Source: Marinobacter psychrophilus
GTDB lineage: Bacteria; Pseudomonadota; Gammaproteobacteria; Pseudomonadales; Oleiphilaceae
Assembly: GCF_001043175.1 (NCBI RefSeq)
Contig: NZ_CP011494.1
Span: 2,790,001 to 2,854,000, forward strand
DNA: 64,000 nt
Reading direction: 5' to 3'
How positions within the stretch are numbered: position 1 is the first letter of the stretch; each line of letters begins with the position of its first letter. Shown in pieces: positions 46,707 through 58,988 of the stretch. The position numbers were made by a program, and so were the translations under genes. Under the pieces are notes generated by a model. It saw only the letters and a program-made list of their open reading frames with translations, ran no database searches and had not been told where the DNA came from.

Positions 46707-49700
46707 TCAGTTACCTGCGCCGAACACACCCTGCAAGCTGGTTTTGGGCTCGTCCCAAGTACCAGACACTTTATAACTGGCACTGGTCAGCTTGCTTAAC
46801 GGATCGCCAAGTATTTTATCCAGTACAAAAAGAGCACCTCCAATCGGCGCTCCTGCCCCCATTAGCAACGCCGCCAAAGGCAAATTCTGAGTTAACGGCA
46901 CCACCACGACCAACCTCATGTCCAGGCTCTCAGAAGCCATATCGGTGGTGCCGCTGAGTTTAAAGGCGCCAGAGGGACCCACAATTTGCAGTTCGGGGTT
47001 CAGGGTTAACAGCCCATTGGCAATCTGCGCCTTGCCGGAAAGCGCGTCAAACGCTACGCCGCGTTCATACAAGTCGGAGAAATCCAACTGCAGCCTACGC
47101 CACAGGGTATCGGTGTTCAGCAGGTTGAACACACGAAACAGTTGGGCGCTGTTGTTTTGTTGCAGAATCACACCGTCTTCCAGGGTCATACTGATATCGC
47201 CGCTCAGCTGCTTGAGCCCGAACTGGTCCGGGCGACCTGGCCATTCCAGCGCCAGTTCAATATTGGTCGCAAGGTTCTCAAGAGGTACATCCGCACCAAA
47301 CAACCCGCCAAGTTCAGCCAGTTGCCCCCCGTAACGCTACCTTTAAAACGGCTAACCTGATTTTGCCCTTGCAACAGCCACTTGAATTCACCCGCCAGCG
47401 CCAGGGATTCCAGTTTGCCCTCAATAGACTCGATGCTCACACCACCAGCCTGGGGGCGCAACAAGAATGACCATTGCCCCAGTGGCTCACCGGCCAGGGC
47501 GAGCTGAGCTATGCGAACAGTCGCGGAAGGCCAGTCTTGAGGCCGCAGTTCAGCCCCAGCGCCTGAGTCAACGCTCGCCGCTGCAGTGAGTGCTGAGTCC
47601 TGCGAATCGTTACGGGGTAAGTTCAGGTGTTGTAAATCCACCGTTAGCTCAGAGCCGTCGTTCGGAACCTCTATGCGCCCGTTGACCAGGTCTGAGTCCA
47701 ATCGCACTGTCCATTGCTTGTCCAGATCCAGAGCACTGATGTTTATATCACTTAATCGACTGCTACCAAGCTGAAGGTAATCCACACGGGCATCAAACCC
47801 GGTGTCCAGTGTACGCACATAGCCATGGCCACGATTTTCCCAATTCACTCCAAATGCCACGCCGTCTTTTACTGACGAATCCAGAGTCAGGCGTAAAGGC
47901 GCGGTCTCGGTCGTCGCTTTTTCGAGCGACCCTGGCCAATCTATAGCCAGCCCGCGTAAGTCTGAATACAGTTCCAACTCCGGCGGACTAGCCGCCATAA
48001 GAACCAGATCAGCGCTGTAGGTTAACGCTCCACTGATGCCGTAACTGGCGTCAGTCCCTACACCCGCTAATTGCCTCAGGGCTTCAGCACCCAACTGGCC
48101 ACTCTGGGTGACGGTTACCCCGTCCGGTTCGTTACTGGCGAAACCTATGGTGACAGGCTGGCCCTCAAACACGCCCTGCATCGGAGCGCCGCTGAAACCC
48201 TGTTTACTGCGATACCGGGCCTGCCCGCGAATCTGCGTCCATTTCAGGCCTGAAGGCAGATGTTGCAAACCAACATCGCTGGCCGCCACCAGGGCATCCA
48301 CTGAAAATTGCCGGGGCTGATTTAAGGGTAAGCGCAAAGCCAGATTCAAATCTGCACTGCCGGTAAACGAAATCTGACTTAGACCGTCGCCGACAACCTC
48401 TCTCAGTGGGCTGTCCTTCATCCACAGGTCGACGGCTTTCGCGGGCACTTGAGCCGCTATTTTAACGCTCACCACTGGGCTTTCGTTATCAGTCACCAGC
48501 CGCACGGTGCTCGGCCGAAGTTGCAAGCCACCGCTATTTGCCTGTTCTACACTGACCACTGCCGAGCCGTTATGAACCTCCACCCGGCCGCGGGCGCCGG
48601 TCACCGCCGGCCACTTTGAGTCATAGCGCAAAATGGCGTCTTCAAATTGGTACCACATAGCCGACATAAACGACTCCGCTGGCGCCCCAGCGCCAATCTG
48701 GCCGTGGCCGTAATAAGCGCCAGAGGAAATCCCGCCGGCTTCAATGGCGGTCGTCAACCATTTATAGAGCTCCGGTGCTACGGCGTACTCTGGCACCAGG
48801 TCCGCAATCATTGCAGCGTCACCGTTCTCAATCTGTACCTGCAAACCCAGATTGTCATCGCCGTGCTGATCCAAGCGCAGATCAAAACTACCAATTAACT
48901 CGGTCTGCTCACCAAAACCGAGGCGCATGCCTTCAGAAAAAACCCGTATCAGAGCACCGTCAATCTGCCAGGCTACCAGAGCTTTGAAGCGGGGAAACTG
49001 CCAGCGTGCCGAAAACAGTTCAGGAAACTCTATTTCTACCGGCTGCTCTGCGGCATAGGTATCCACGTAGCCGCCACGGCGGTCAACGTAGATATGCCCT
49101 TGCACATGGCTGGCAGCCGGCGCGCCGTTGTGTGCGTTAACTTTGACATCGCGCAGCCGGGCGCTGAGCTGAAAATCAGCTGGGTCCGCATGGGGTATGT
49201 CCAACCTCACAGCATCCAGAAAGCCTGCGGGTTTGTAGTCGTCCAACGCCGCTCGGGCAAGCTGCGGCAATGCCGCCACAAGCCGGCGCAATGGCCGCAG
49301 GGGGAGCGCATCAGCCACGAATCTTAAACCAGCGGATTCAGTACCGGCCTCGGCAGAACTGTTGGGCAGCGTTGTTAGTCGTGCGCTGAATGGCGACACC
49401 TGATCGCCGTTCCAACGCCATTGCAACTGCCGCAGGTGCCATTCACCGATCCCGCCGGGCGTTTGCTCGTCGCGGCGCCATCCAAAGCGGGCGCGAATGT
49501 CTTCCAGCGGAGCCAGCGACATGGCGCCGACACCCAATTGCAAGTAGGGAGTGCGCAAGGTCCCGTTGACCTGCTCCAACTGGCCGTCACGAAAGCTGAG
49601 CCAGGCCTGGCCGCCCATATCAAAGCCTTCTACCCGCATATCACGCCAGCGATAGTCATCGATCAAACCATCAAACAGGCGCCCGGAAGCAACGTCTACG

Positions 49701-50428
49701 TATAGTTGACCGGTGAACTGACCCAACAGAAAGCGCCGGCCTACCAGACGAAAACTGGCCAGTTGCTGATTGGTGCCGGCTTGCATAGCGCGGCCAGAAG
49801 CGCGGAAAAGACCGCGCTGATAAAGCAGATCAAGTTGCGGAATATCCAGTTGACGCAGGTTTCCACTGCTGTCGGTAACGGCTAGCTGAATGCGTGTGAT
49901 GCGGACAAAAGGTTTTGAAAGCCAGCGTTCGGCCAAAGCGACCAAGCGTTGCAACGAATTGTCGCTAACCTCAATACCGCTGCCGGCAAGGACCACCTGA
50001 CCAGCCACTTTCTGGCGCAGGGCCAGATCCAGGCCGTCAGCCTCGAACTTTTCCAGCACCAGGCGCAAACGCAACACCGAGGCCAGAAAATCCACACGCA
50101 TTCGCAGATGTCTCAGGTAGGCCAAAGGCTCGTCCAGGCCGGTCTCTGTGACTACCACATCTTTTGCACTGAATTCCGGGTTTAGCCAATACCAACGCGC
50201 CGACAGCTCAGCAATGCTGACTGTGTAGCCCAGCTGTTCCGACAGCTGGGTTTGCAAAGTATCGCGGTACTGGTTCATGTCCGCAGTCAACTGGCGCCCC
50301 AAACCGGCATAAAGAGCTAACAGCAGCAACAAAGCCAGCGCCAGCCACCATACCAGCGCAGACAAACGCGCTAACCAGCGCAGCGGCAAGGAATTCGGGG
50401 CCGGGGGCGGAGATTCCTGCTTTGACAC
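46707..50428 (-). CDS. yhdP: YhdP-family envelope protein (TIGR02099), apparent frameshift
   Basis: Very long AsmA-like protein, about 1240 aa when restored. YhdP relatives help move phospholipid toward the outer membrane. An N-terminal signal anchor is present (ALVWWLALALLLLLALYAGL, about residues 29-48). The first frame runs 50428-47204. The family sequence then shifts near 47303-47306 (minus strand GGGTTG), where one base seems missing: ...GGNWLNLAG continues in another frame as LFGADVPLENLATNIEL to the stop at 46707. Domain content in both frames is well preserved, so the break is recent or an error. It follows rng by 38 bases. Confidence 0.88.
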
Positions 50429-50465
50429 CGAGCCTTACCCCAAACACCGGTTGCCAGCAGCAAGC

Positions 50466-51956
50466 TTACAACAGCACAACATCATACTGCTCCTGGCTGT
50501 AGAAAGGTTCGACTTGAAAGCGAATGGTTTTGCAGATGAAGGTTTCCAGATCGGCCACATTATCCGACTCTTCATCAACCAACAGATCAACAACGCTTTG
50601 CGACGCCATTACCAGATAGCTTTCGGTGTCATAAGCGCGATTCACCCGTAATATTTCGCGAAAAATTTCATAACACACCGTTTCACCCGTTTTCAGAAAG
50701 CCACGGCCGTCGCAGATCGGGCAGGGCTCACACAGCACCTGGCCCAAAGATTCGGTGGTGCGCTTGCGGGTCATTTCCACCAGGCCCAGTTCGGATACCC
50801 CGGTAATTTTAGTTTTGGCGTGGTCCCTTTCCAGCATTTTCTCCAGCATGCGGTGCACCTGGCGTTTGTGTTCGGCGTCGTCCATATCGATAAAGTCGAT
50901 AATAATAATGCCGCCCAGATTACGCAGTCGCAGCTGGCGGCTGATGGCACGAGCCGCTTCCAGGTTGGTTTTAAAAATGGTTTCTTCAAGATTGCGGTGG
51001 CCAACAAAGGCCCCGGTATTGATGTCAATCGTGGTCATCGCTTCGGTTTGGTCGATGATCACATAGCCGCCGGATTTTAGCTGCACTTTGCGGCTAAGAG
51101 CCTTCTGGATTTCATCTTCTACCGAATACAGATCAAAAATCGGGCGCTCACCCGGGTAATACTCCACTTTGTCAGCAAACTCGCTAACAAACTCGTGCAC
51201 AAACTCCATCACCCGCTGATGGCTTTCACGGCTGTCGATGCGCACTTTTTCAGTCTGAGGACGAATCAGATCGCGAATGGTGCGAATAAACAGCGGCAGA
51301 TCCTGATAAATCACCGCTGGCGCCTGAACTTTTTCCATACGCTCGTTGATAGACTGGCCAAGCCGGTGCAAATATTTCATGTCGGCGGTCAGATCCTCTG
51401 CGCTGGCGGCTTCTGCGGCGGTACGGATGATGTAGCCACCCTGAATAGCCACGGAGGACGCCTGCTCTGAGGCGGCTCCATCTACAATCGCCTTGAGCCG
51501 GGCACGTTCGGCGTCGTCTTCGATGCGCTGGGAGATGCCAATGTGATTAACGCCCGGCATAAAAACCAGATAGCGGGAAGGAATTGAAAGCTGGGTGGTC
51601 AAGCGTGCGCCTTTGGTGCCAATAGGATCTTTAGTGACCTGCACCACCAGCGACTGACCTTCGCGCAGCAAGGTGCGAATATCTGGCACCACACGGGGGC
51701 CGTCGCTGATGTCATCACTACCTGGCTGACTGGTAAGCACATCGGACGCGTGAATGAAGGCCGCACGCTCAAGGCCGATATCAACAAACGCAGCTTCCAT
51801 GCCCGGAAGCACCCGCACCACTTTGCCTTTGTAAATGTTACCGACAATACCTTTGCGACTGGCGCGCTCAATGTAGGCTTCTTGCAACATCCCGTTTTCA
51901 ACGAGCGCAACACGGGTTTCTACCGGTGTTACGTTGATCAGAATTTCTTCACTCAT
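50466..51956 (-). CDS. rng: Ribonuclease G
   Basis: Endoribonuclease (496 aa) processing 16S rRNA 5' ends and mRNAs. An S1 domain follows the opening [22 protein letters not shown] ([31 protein letters not shown]). The catalytic acidic residues lie in [13 protein letters not shown] and [14 protein letters not shown]; the zinc-link motif is [11 protein letters not shown]. It lacks the RNase E C-terminal scaffold. ATG overlaps the maf stop by four bases. Order mreBCD-maf-rng-yhdP is canonical. Confidence 0.97.
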   Translation of the reverse strand: MSEEILINVTPVETRVALVENGMLQEAYIERASRKGIVGNIYKGKVVRVLPGMEAAFVDIGLERAAFIHASDVLTSQPGSDDISDGPRVVPDIRTLLREGQSLVVQVTKDPIGTKGARLTTQLSIPSRYLVFMPGVNHIGISQRIEDDAERARLKAIVDGAASEQASSVAIQGGYIIRTAAEAASAEDLTADMKYLHRLGQSINERMEKVQAPAVIYQDLPLFIRTIRDLIRPQTEKVRIDSRESHQRVMEFVHEFVSEFADKVEYYPGERPIFDLYSVEDEIQKALSRKVQLKSGGYVIIDQTEAMTTIDINTGAFVGHRNLEETIFKTNLEAARAISRQLRLRNLGGIIIIDFIDMDDAEHKRQVHRMLEKMLERDHAKTKITGVSELGLVEMTRKRTTESLGQVLCEPCPICDGRGFLKTGETVCYEIFREILRVNRAYDTESYLVMASQSVVDLLVDEESDNVADLETFICKTIRFQVEPFYSQEQYDVVLL

Positions 51957-52558
51957 GATTGGCGCTCCTTACTGCATGGCCACTGGTTCCACACAGGATA
52001 GCCTGCTGCGCTCAGCAATGCCGCGGTTTCCTGAAGCGGTAAACCCACCACCGCACTGTAACTTCCCTGCAATTGCTCAACAAACATGCCGCCAAGGCCC
52101 TGAATGCCGTAACTGCCGGCTTTGTCCATGGGCTCACCAGTGGCGACGTAGGCGTTAATTTGTGCCTTCGTTAAAGTGCAAAAACTTACGTTGGTGGTTA
52201 CCAGGCAAGAACGGCAACCATCCGCGCTTGCCAGCGCTACGGCGGTGAGCACTTGGTGTGTGCGCCCAGACAACGCTGCCAGTGTGGCCCCCGCATCGGC
52301 AGCGTCAGCGGGTTTCCCCAAAATAATGCCGTCCACTATCACCGAGGTGTCCGAGCCCAATACCAATGCACCGGCTTGCGCGGCAGCAGCCACGAATAGC
52401 GCTTTTTCTCGCGCCATGCGTTCAACATAATCGGCGGCAGGCTCAGCGGGGCGAGGGGTTTCATCAATAGCGGCAGGACACACATCAAAGAGTGCACCAA
52501 TTTGCTGCAATAATTCGGCGCGGCGTGGAGAAGCCGAAGCCAGTATCAGTGTCTGCAT
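51953..52558 (-). CDS. maf: Maf-like nucleotide pyrophosphatase
   Basis: Maf/YhdE-type nucleoside triphosphate pyrophosphatase (201 aa) hydrolysing dTTP/UTP or modified nucleotides. The opening [18 protein letters not shown] is diagnostic; [27 protein letters not shown] and [13 protein letters not shown] follow. ATG 52558 has AGAGG upstream; the frame is open to 52657 but would overlap mreD. It is coupled to rng by an ATGA overlap. Confidence 0.95.
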   Translation of the reverse strand: MQTLILASASPRRAELLQQIGALFDVCPAAIDETPRPAEPAADYVERMAREKALFVAAAAQAGALVLGSDTSVIVDGIILGKPADAADAGATLAALSGRTHQVLTAVALASADGCRSCLVTTNVSFCTLTKAQINAYVATGEPMDKAGSYGIQGLGGMFVEQLQGSYSAVVGLPLQETAALLSAAGYPVWNQWPCSKERQS

Positions 52559-52578
52559 TGACTGCCTCTTGTGCGGGC

Positions 52579-53055
52579 CTAGCCCAGTCGGCGATTTATG
52601 TTGTCCAGCACCAGGCTCAGGAAGGGCCAAACTACCGCGCTGGTCAGCGCCGGCCACAGATACCCGAAACCGGTATTATCTGCCCCCAGAGACTGTTTGA
52701 TAACGTGCACTACCATCTGATTAATACCCAGCAGCAGAAACACAATGGCGCACTGTTGTGGCAATGGGTACATGCGCAGGCGCTGGTGTACGGTTAGAAC
52801 CAGAAACGCCACAACCGCCATCGCCATGGCGTTGACACCCAGCGGTGTTGACTCGAGCACATCCAGCAACAGACCCAGAGCGGCAGCGAGAAAAACACCA
52901 AATTGCGCAGGCGCACGCACGGTCCAGTAAAACACCATTAACGCCAGCCATTCGGGGCGAAATTCCAGCCACCCGGAAGGCACCGAAGCAATGCTCAGCG
53001 TCAGCGCCAGCAGCACCGACAGAGCAAACACCGGATAGCTAATCACAGACAGCAT
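52579..53055 (-). CDS. mreD: Rod shape-determining protein MreD
   Basis: Integral inner-membrane protein (158 aa) of the elongasome, with about five hydrophobic segments. Typical MreD features are the [36 protein letters not shown] region and the end [14 protein letters not shown]. The ATG overlaps the mreC stop by one base (TGATG). It works with MreB, MreC, RodA and PBP2 in side-wall synthesis. Confidence 0.94.
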   Translation of the reverse strand: MLSVISYPVFALSVLLALTLSIASVPSGWLEFRPEWLALMVFYWTVRAPAQFGVFLAAALGLLLDVLESTPLGVNAMAMAVVAFLVLTVHQRLRMYPLPQQCAIVFLLLGINQMVVHVIKQSLGADNTGFGYLWPALTSAVVWPFLSLVLDNINRRLG

Positions 53056-53945
53056 CAGCGTTCCTTCTGCAAACGATCGCCCGCACTCGTGCCGCCTTTC
53101 TCAGGGTCAAGCTCATCTTCTAAACGTTTGTTGTCGGAGACTAGAGCTTGAAACACAACCAGCAACATACGGCTCTGATTGAGTTTGGCGGTGGGTGTGG
53201 CTTCAATAGTGATAAAAGGTTCGCCAGGTTCCTTGCTGATTCGGCTCACTTTAGCGACTGGATAGCCGCGGGGGAAACGCCCGCCCAAGCCGGAACTCAC
53301 CAGTAAATCACCTTCACGAATGTTGGCCGTATCCGGAACGTGCACCAGTTCCAGACTGTTAGCTTTACCGGTGCCCAGCAGAATAGCCCGCAGGCCATTG
53401 CGCACCACCTCTACCGGCACCGCATGACTGCTGTCAGATACCAACAAAACGCGAGCGGTTATCTGGCTGACCTGAATCACCTGCCCCATCAGGCCACCGG
53501 CGTCCAGTATCGCCTGACCTTCGTGAACACCGTCACTGCGGCCTTTATTGATGACCAGTTCATGGGCAAATGGGTCAGGCGACACGCTCACAACTTCGCT
53601 GACAATAACGCGGTCGTCGAGCACTTCAGAGGAATTCATCAGGCGGCGCAGTTCATTATTTTCGGAGGCCAGAGCGGCATATTTCAGAGCACGACGTTCC
53701 AGAATTAGCAGCCGCGCCTGCAATTCGTCGTTGTCACGCTTGAGGTCATCTTTGTTGACGAACAGGCTGCTAACCCAATCCGAAAATTGAGTGGGCGCGT
53801 TGCCCAGCCAGTAGACCGGTGTCAGTCCCGTGGCCAGCGAACTGCGTACCACTGCCAGCTTGTCAAAGCGGGCGTCCGCAACAATCAACCCCAGCGCCAA
53901 CACCACAATCAACAGCAACCGGAATCCCGGAACCGGCCCCTGCAC
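53055..53945 (-). CDS. mreC: Rod shape-determining protein MreC
   Basis: Membrane-anchored periplasmic protein (296 aa). One transmembrane helix (LLLIVVLALGLIVAD, about residues 9-24) precedes a coiled coil (about 65-105, DDLKRDNDELQARLLILERRALKYAAL) and two beta barrels (IVSEVVSVSPDPFAHELVINKG; GLGGRFPRGYPVAKVSRI). The start appears to be GTG 53945 with no strong ribosome-binding site. It lies 35 bases after mreB. Confidence 0.94.
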   Translation of the reverse strand: MQGPVPGFRLLLIVVLALGLIVADARFDKLAVVRSSLATGLTPVYWLGNAPTQFSDWVSSLFVNKDDLKRDNDELQARLLILERRALKYAALASENNELRRLMNSSEVLDDRVIVSEVVSVSPDPFAHELVINKGRSDGVHEGQAILDAGGLMGQVIQVSQITARVLLVSDSSHAVPVEVVRNGLRAILLGTGKANSLELVHVPDTANIREGDLLVSSGLGGRFPRGYPVAKVSRISKEPGEPFITIEATPTAKLNQSRMLLVVFQALVSDNKRLEDELDPEKGGTSAGDRLQKER

Positions 53946-53980
53946 GAATATGGTTTTAATAACTTGTTCTCCCCACGGGA

Positions 53981-55126
<1,146 letters not shown>

Positions 55127-55279
55127 CTACCCCAGCATGAACGAACCGTCATGCACTTACAGGGCAAAATACCACTTTGAATGCCGTGTGGTTTGACGAG
55201 AGTCAGCAATTAGACATTGATTAGGTTGATAATAGTCGATATCAATGCCGTAATTAGGCGGATCAACCTGCAATAGTAG

Positions 55280-55618
55280 ATGTTTGCTATGAAAGTTCTT
55301 TATGCCTCAATTTTATTGATGGTTCTAACGCTCGCCAGCAGTTTGACCGACTGCAATCCCCTGACCCCAGCCGATGAAGCGCTCAATACGACCCCGGACA
55401 CTCACCTATCCAGCCAAGTGCGCGAGAAGCGCAGCGACTCCACCTCCGAAGACATGCTGAAGACGCCAGGTCAGTTGAATAGGTTTCAACACAGGTTCTC
55501 GAAGACGACCAGACGTCATCTTAAGAAGACCACCGCGCGTCTCCCGCAAAGCCACGAATCTGTTACCATATCGACCTTAATTACTCAGCTCAGACAGAGC
55601 GGATGGAGGTCGATATAA
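55280..55618 (+). CDS. Doubtful small exported-like protein
   Basis: A 112-codon frame in the mreB-gatC divergent spacer. The N-terminus from the second ATG (55289) looks like a signal sequence ([17 protein letters not shown]) with a nearby Cys (TDCNP), but this is not a clear lipobox. The remainder is Ser/Thr/Arg-rich with no motif, and no strong ribosome-binding site is seen. If it is not real, the 655 bp between mreB and gatC hold only the two promoters and the gatC leader hairpin. I do not recognise a family. Confidence 0.25.
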   Translation: MFAMKVLYASILLMVLTLASSLTDCNPLTPADEALNTTPDTHLSSQVREKRSDSTSEDMLKTPGQLNRFQHRFSKTTRRHLKKTTARLPQSHESVTISTLITQLRQSGWRSI

Positions 55619-55647
55619 ACTCCGCCGTAAAAACGCTGCGGCGGAGT
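55619..55647. promoter_or_regulatory. Hairpin in the gatC leader
   Basis: A perfect 9-bp inverted repeat, ACTCCGCCG / CGGCGGAGT, encloses 11 bases and ends 32 bases before the gatC start codon. No T tract follows on the plus strand. It could stabilise or regulate the gatCAB leader, or end a transcript from the left; function is inference. Confidence 0.5.
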
Positions 55648-55679
55648 CTGAATATCAAATACGAAAAACCGGAGTCAAC

Positions 55680-55967
55680 GTGACCATTTCCCGCGCAGAC
55701 ATTGAAAAAGTCGCCGTGCTGGCCCGTATCCGTCTTGATGACGAGCAGATACCCGCACTGGAAAACGACCTGAGCAACATCCTCAGCCTGGTTGACCAAC
55801 TCAGCGCCGCCAACACTGACCACGTAGAGCCTCTGGCCCACCCACTGGATGCGGTACAGCGTCTGCGCGCCGACGAAGTTACCGAAAGCAACCAGCGCGA
55901 TGCCTTCCAGGCCATAGCGCCCGCCACTGAGAGCGGCCTCTATCTTGTACCCCGAGTGATTGAGTGA
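55680..55967 (+). CDS. gatC: Asp-tRNA(Asn)/Glu-tRNA(Gln) amidotransferase subunit C
   Basis: Small subunit (95 aa) that stabilises GatA in the GatCAB amidotransferase. It opens [40 protein letters not shown] and ends with [34 protein letters not shown], both typical of GatC. The start is GTG 55680 with GGAG nine bases upstream. GatCAB makes Asn-tRNA(Asn) and/or Gln-tRNA(Gln) by transamidation, so this lineage charges at least one of them indirectly. Confidence 0.95.
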   Translation: MTISRADIEKVAVLARIRLDDEQIPALENDLSNILSLVDQLSAANTDHVEPLAHPLDAVQRLRADEVTESNQRDAFQAIAPATESGLYLVPRVIE

Positions 55968-56014
55968 GCGAAGGAAATCGAGTGATCGGACGAACCACAC
56001 CATCAGGATTGAAC

Positions 56015-57472
56015 ATGCATAAAAAATCCGTAGCAGAGCTTTCCCGCGAACTGGAAAGCGGCAAGATTTCAAGCGTGGAACTGACCCGCGAGTTCCTCGA
56101 TCGCATCAAAGCAGAAGACGGCCAGTACAACAGCTTTATAACTGTCACCGAAGACCTTGCCATGGCCGATGCCAAAGCCGCTGACGAACAGCGTGCGGCT
56201 GGCAACGCCGGCGTCTGGACCGGCATACCCTTTGCCCATAAGGACATTTTCTGCACCAATGGCGTTGCGACCACTGCCGGATCGAAAATGCTGGCTAATT
56301 TTGTACCGCCCTATGACGCTACGGTTGTGGCCAATTTTCGCGCCGCCGGCGCCGTGTGCCTGGGCAAAACCAATATGGACGAGTTCGCCATGGGCTCGTC
56401 TACCGAATCCAGCTTTTTTGGCCCGGTGACCAACCCCTGGGGCTTGAATAAGGACGAGAAGCGCGTACCCGGTGGCTCTTCAGGTGGCTCTGCAGCGGCT
56501 ATCGCCGCACGCCTGGTGCCTGCTGCCACCGCCACCGACACCGGCGGCTCCATTCGCCAACCGGCAGCGCTGTGTGGCGTGACCGGCTTGAAGCCCACCT
56601 ATGGCAGGGTGTCTCGCTACGGCATGATCGCTTTCGCCTCTAGCCTGGATCAGGGCGGCACCATGGCACGCACCGCCGAAGACAACGCGCTGATGCTAAA
56701 TGTAATGGCCGGGTTTGACCCAAAAGACTCTACATCTGCTAATCGCACCGTGCCGGATTACACCGCAACTCTGAACCAGCCTTTAAAAGGCCTGCGTGTG
56801 GGCCTACCGAAAGAGTATTTCTCCGACCAGCTCAATCCCGCCATGGAACAGCAGGTGCGCAACGCGGTGAAGGAATACGAAAAGCTGGGCGCCACGGTGA
56901 AAGAAGTGTCCCTCCCCCACGCCGAACTGGCCATTGCCGCCTATTACGTCATCGCTCCGGCCGAGGCTTCCGCCAATCTATCGCGCTTTGACGGCGTGCG
57001 TTACGGCTACCGCTGCGACAAGCCGCAGGATCTGAACGATCTGTACACCCGCACCCGTGCCGAAGGCTTTGGTAACGAAGTTAAGCGCCGCATACTGGTA
57101 GGCACTTACGCCCTCTCCGCCGGCTATTTTGACGCCTACTATCTAAAGGCACAGAAAGTACGTCGCCTGATTCAACAGGATTTCATCGACGCGTTTAAAG
57201 AAGTGGACGTTCTGATGAGCCCGGTATCACCGTCGCCCGCCTTTGTCCAAGGCGAGAAAACCAGCGACCCGGTGACCATGTACCTGGAAGATATATTCAC
57301 CATCGCAGTCAATCTTGCGGGCGTTCCGGCGATGTCGGTACCGGCCGGTTTTGTCGACGGTTTACCGGTGGGCCTACAGATAATCGGCAATTATTTTGAA
57401 GAAGCGCGCCTGCTGAACGCAGCCCATCAGTTCCAGCAGGTTACCGACTGGCACCAGAAACTTCCCCAGTAA
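56015..57472 (+). CDS. gatA: Asp-tRNA(Asn)/Glu-tRNA(Gln) amidotransferase subunit A
   Basis: Amidase subunit (485 aa) releasing ammonia from glutamine. The amidase signature carries the Ser-cisSer-Lys triad: Lys in [10 protein letters not shown], the Ser pair in [57 protein letters not shown] 56015 ([10 protein letters not shown]) with AGGATTG upstream matches family length; the frame opens at 55964. It lies between gatC and gatB. Confidence 0.96.
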   Translation: MHKKSVAELSRELESGKISSVELTREFLDRIKAEDGQYNSFITVTEDLAMADAKAADEQRAAGNAGVWTGIPFAHKDIFCTNGVATTAGSKMLANFVPPYDATVVANFRAAGAVCLGKTNMDEFAMGSSTESSFFGPVTNPWGLNKDEKRVPGGSSGGSAAAIAARLVPAATATDTGGSIRQPAALCGVTGLKPTYGRVSRYGMIAFASSLDQGGTMARTAEDNALMLNVMAGFDPKDSTSANRTVPDYTATLNQPLKGLRVGLPKEYFSDQLNPAMEQQVRNAVKEYEKLGATVKEVSLPHAELAIAAYYVIAPAEASANLSRFDGVRYGYRCDKPQDLNDLYTRTRAEGFGNEVKRRILVGTYALSAGYFDAYYLKAQKVRRLIQQDFIDAFKEVDVLMSPVSPSPAFVQGEKTSDPVTMYLEDIFTIAVNLAGVPAMSVPAGFVDGLPVGLQIIGNYFEEARLLNAAHQFQQVTDWHQKLPQ

Positions 57473-57493
57473 GCCTGAATCAGGAGAACCGTT

Positions 57494-58969
57494 ATGCAGT
57501 GGGATATTGTGATCGGGCTGGAAATACACGCTCAGCTTGCCACCAAAACCAAGATTTTTTCCGGCTCCAGCACCGCCTTTGGCGCCGAGCCCAACACCCA
57601 GGCCAGCGCGGTCGACCTGGCCATGCCCGGCACCTTACCGGTGCCCAACGAACAAGCCTTCCGCTACGCAGTGATGTTTGGCTTGGCGGTGAACGCCGAA
57701 ATTGGCCGGCGCTCGGTGTTCGACCGCAAAAACTACTTTTACCCGGATTCGCCAAAGGGCTATCAGACCACGCAGCTGGACCACCCTATTGTGGGCTCGG
57801 GCTTTGTGGACGTTGATTTAGCCGGCGGCCGCAGCAAGCGCGTTCGCATCCACCACGCCCACCTGGAAGAAGATGCTGGCAAATCCCTGCACGAATCTCT
57901 TTTTGATGAGCGTGGCCAGGGCATGACCGGTATCGACTTAAACCGTGCTGGCACACCGCTAATCGAAATTGTGACCGAACCGGATATGAACAGCGCCGAA
58001 GAAGCCGTCGCTTTCGCCAAAAAGCTGCACAGCCTGGTGTCATCTCTGGGCATCTGCGATGGCGATATGAGCCAGGGCTCGCTGCGCTTTGACGTGAATA
58101 TCTCACTCAAGCCCAAAGGCTCTGACACCCTGGGCACCCGCACTGAAACCAAAAACCTGAACTCCTTCCGTTTTATGGAGCAGGCCATCGCCCATGAAGT
58201 AGCGCGGCAGATGGACATTCTGGAAGACGGTGGCCGCATCATTCAGGAAACCCGCCTGTACAACGGCGATCGCGATGAATCGCGCTCTATGCGCAGCAAA
58301 GAAGAAGCCAACGATTACCGCTACTTCCCCTGCCCTGATCTGCTGCCGGTGGTGATCGATGACGCCTTTATCGAAAGTGCGCGTGTTCTGTTGCCAGAAT
58401 TGCCCGACGCCCGCAAAGCACGCTTCAAAGAGCAATATAACCTGAGCGACTACGACGCCAGTCTGTTGAGCGACGACGCTCGCCTGTCAGCGTTTTTTGA
58501 AGACACCGTCAGTCACTGCAAAGACGCCAAGCTGGCCGCAAACTGGGTGTTGGGCGAGTTTTCAGCGCGCCTGAACGCAGATAACGAAACCGTAGCGCGG
58601 GCGCCCATCAGCGGCGCCCAACTGGGCCAGCTTGTCGCACGCATCGCAGACAACACGGTGTCGTCCTCAGGCGCAAAGAAGGTGTTTGAAGCACTGTGGA
58701 ATGGCGATGGCGGCTCTGAGGGTAATGCGGCTGACGCCATCATAGAAGCTCAAGGCCTAAAACAGGTTTCAGACACCGGCGCTCTGGAAACCATTGTGGA
58801 TGAAGTACTGGCGGGCATGCCCGAGCAGATTGCCCAGTTTCAGGAAGCCGACGAAAAAAAGCGGAAGAAGCTGATGGGCGGTTTTATGGGGCCGCTAATG
58901 AAAGCCTCAAAAGGCCAGGGTAACCCTCGCCTGTTCACCGAAATTCTGCAAAGAAAACTCAACGCCTAA
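57494..58969 (+). CDS. gatB: Asp-tRNA(Asn)/Glu-tRNA(Gln) amidotransferase subunit B
   Basis: Kinase/transamidase subunit (491 aa) that activates the mischarged aminoacyl-tRNA. It begins [24 protein letters not shown] and contains [43 protein letters not shown] and [17 protein letters not shown]. The C-terminal YqeY-like domain ends [33 protein letters not shown] precedes ATG 57494. Convergent with the LysR gene; an 8-bp inverted repeat (CCTCAGGC / GCCTGAGG) spans the junction. Confidence 0.97.
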   Translation: MQWDIVIGLEIHAQLATKTKIFSGSSTAFGAEPNTQASAVDLAMPGTLPVPNEQAFRYAVMFGLAVNAEIGRRSVFDRKNYFYPDSPKGYQTTQLDHPIVGSGFVDVDLAGGRSKRVRIHHAHLEEDAGKSLHESLFDERGQGMTGIDLNRAGTPLIEIVTEPDMNSAEEAVAFAKKLHSLVSSLGICDGDMSQGSLRFDVNISLKPKGSDTLGTRTETKNLNSFRFMEQAIAHEVARQMDILEDGGRIIQETRLYNGDRDESRSMRSKEEANDYRYFPCPDLLPVVIDDAFIESARVLLPELPDARKARFKEQYNLSDYDASLLSDDARLSAFFEDTVSHCKDAKLAANWVLGEFSARLNADNETVARAPISGAQLGQLVARIADNTVSSSGAKKVFEALWNGDGGSEGNAADAIIEAQGLKQVSDTGALETIVDEVLAGMPEQIAQFQEADEKKRKKLMGGFMGPLMKASKGQGNPRLFTEILQRKLNA

Positions 58970-58988
58970 AGTGATGCCTCAGGCCCTT

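Noticed and set aside
46707-47303. Separate 198-codon gene downstream of yhdP
   Set aside because: Its sequence continues YhdP directly after a one-base shift and it has no independent start signal; it is the C-terminal part of the same gene.
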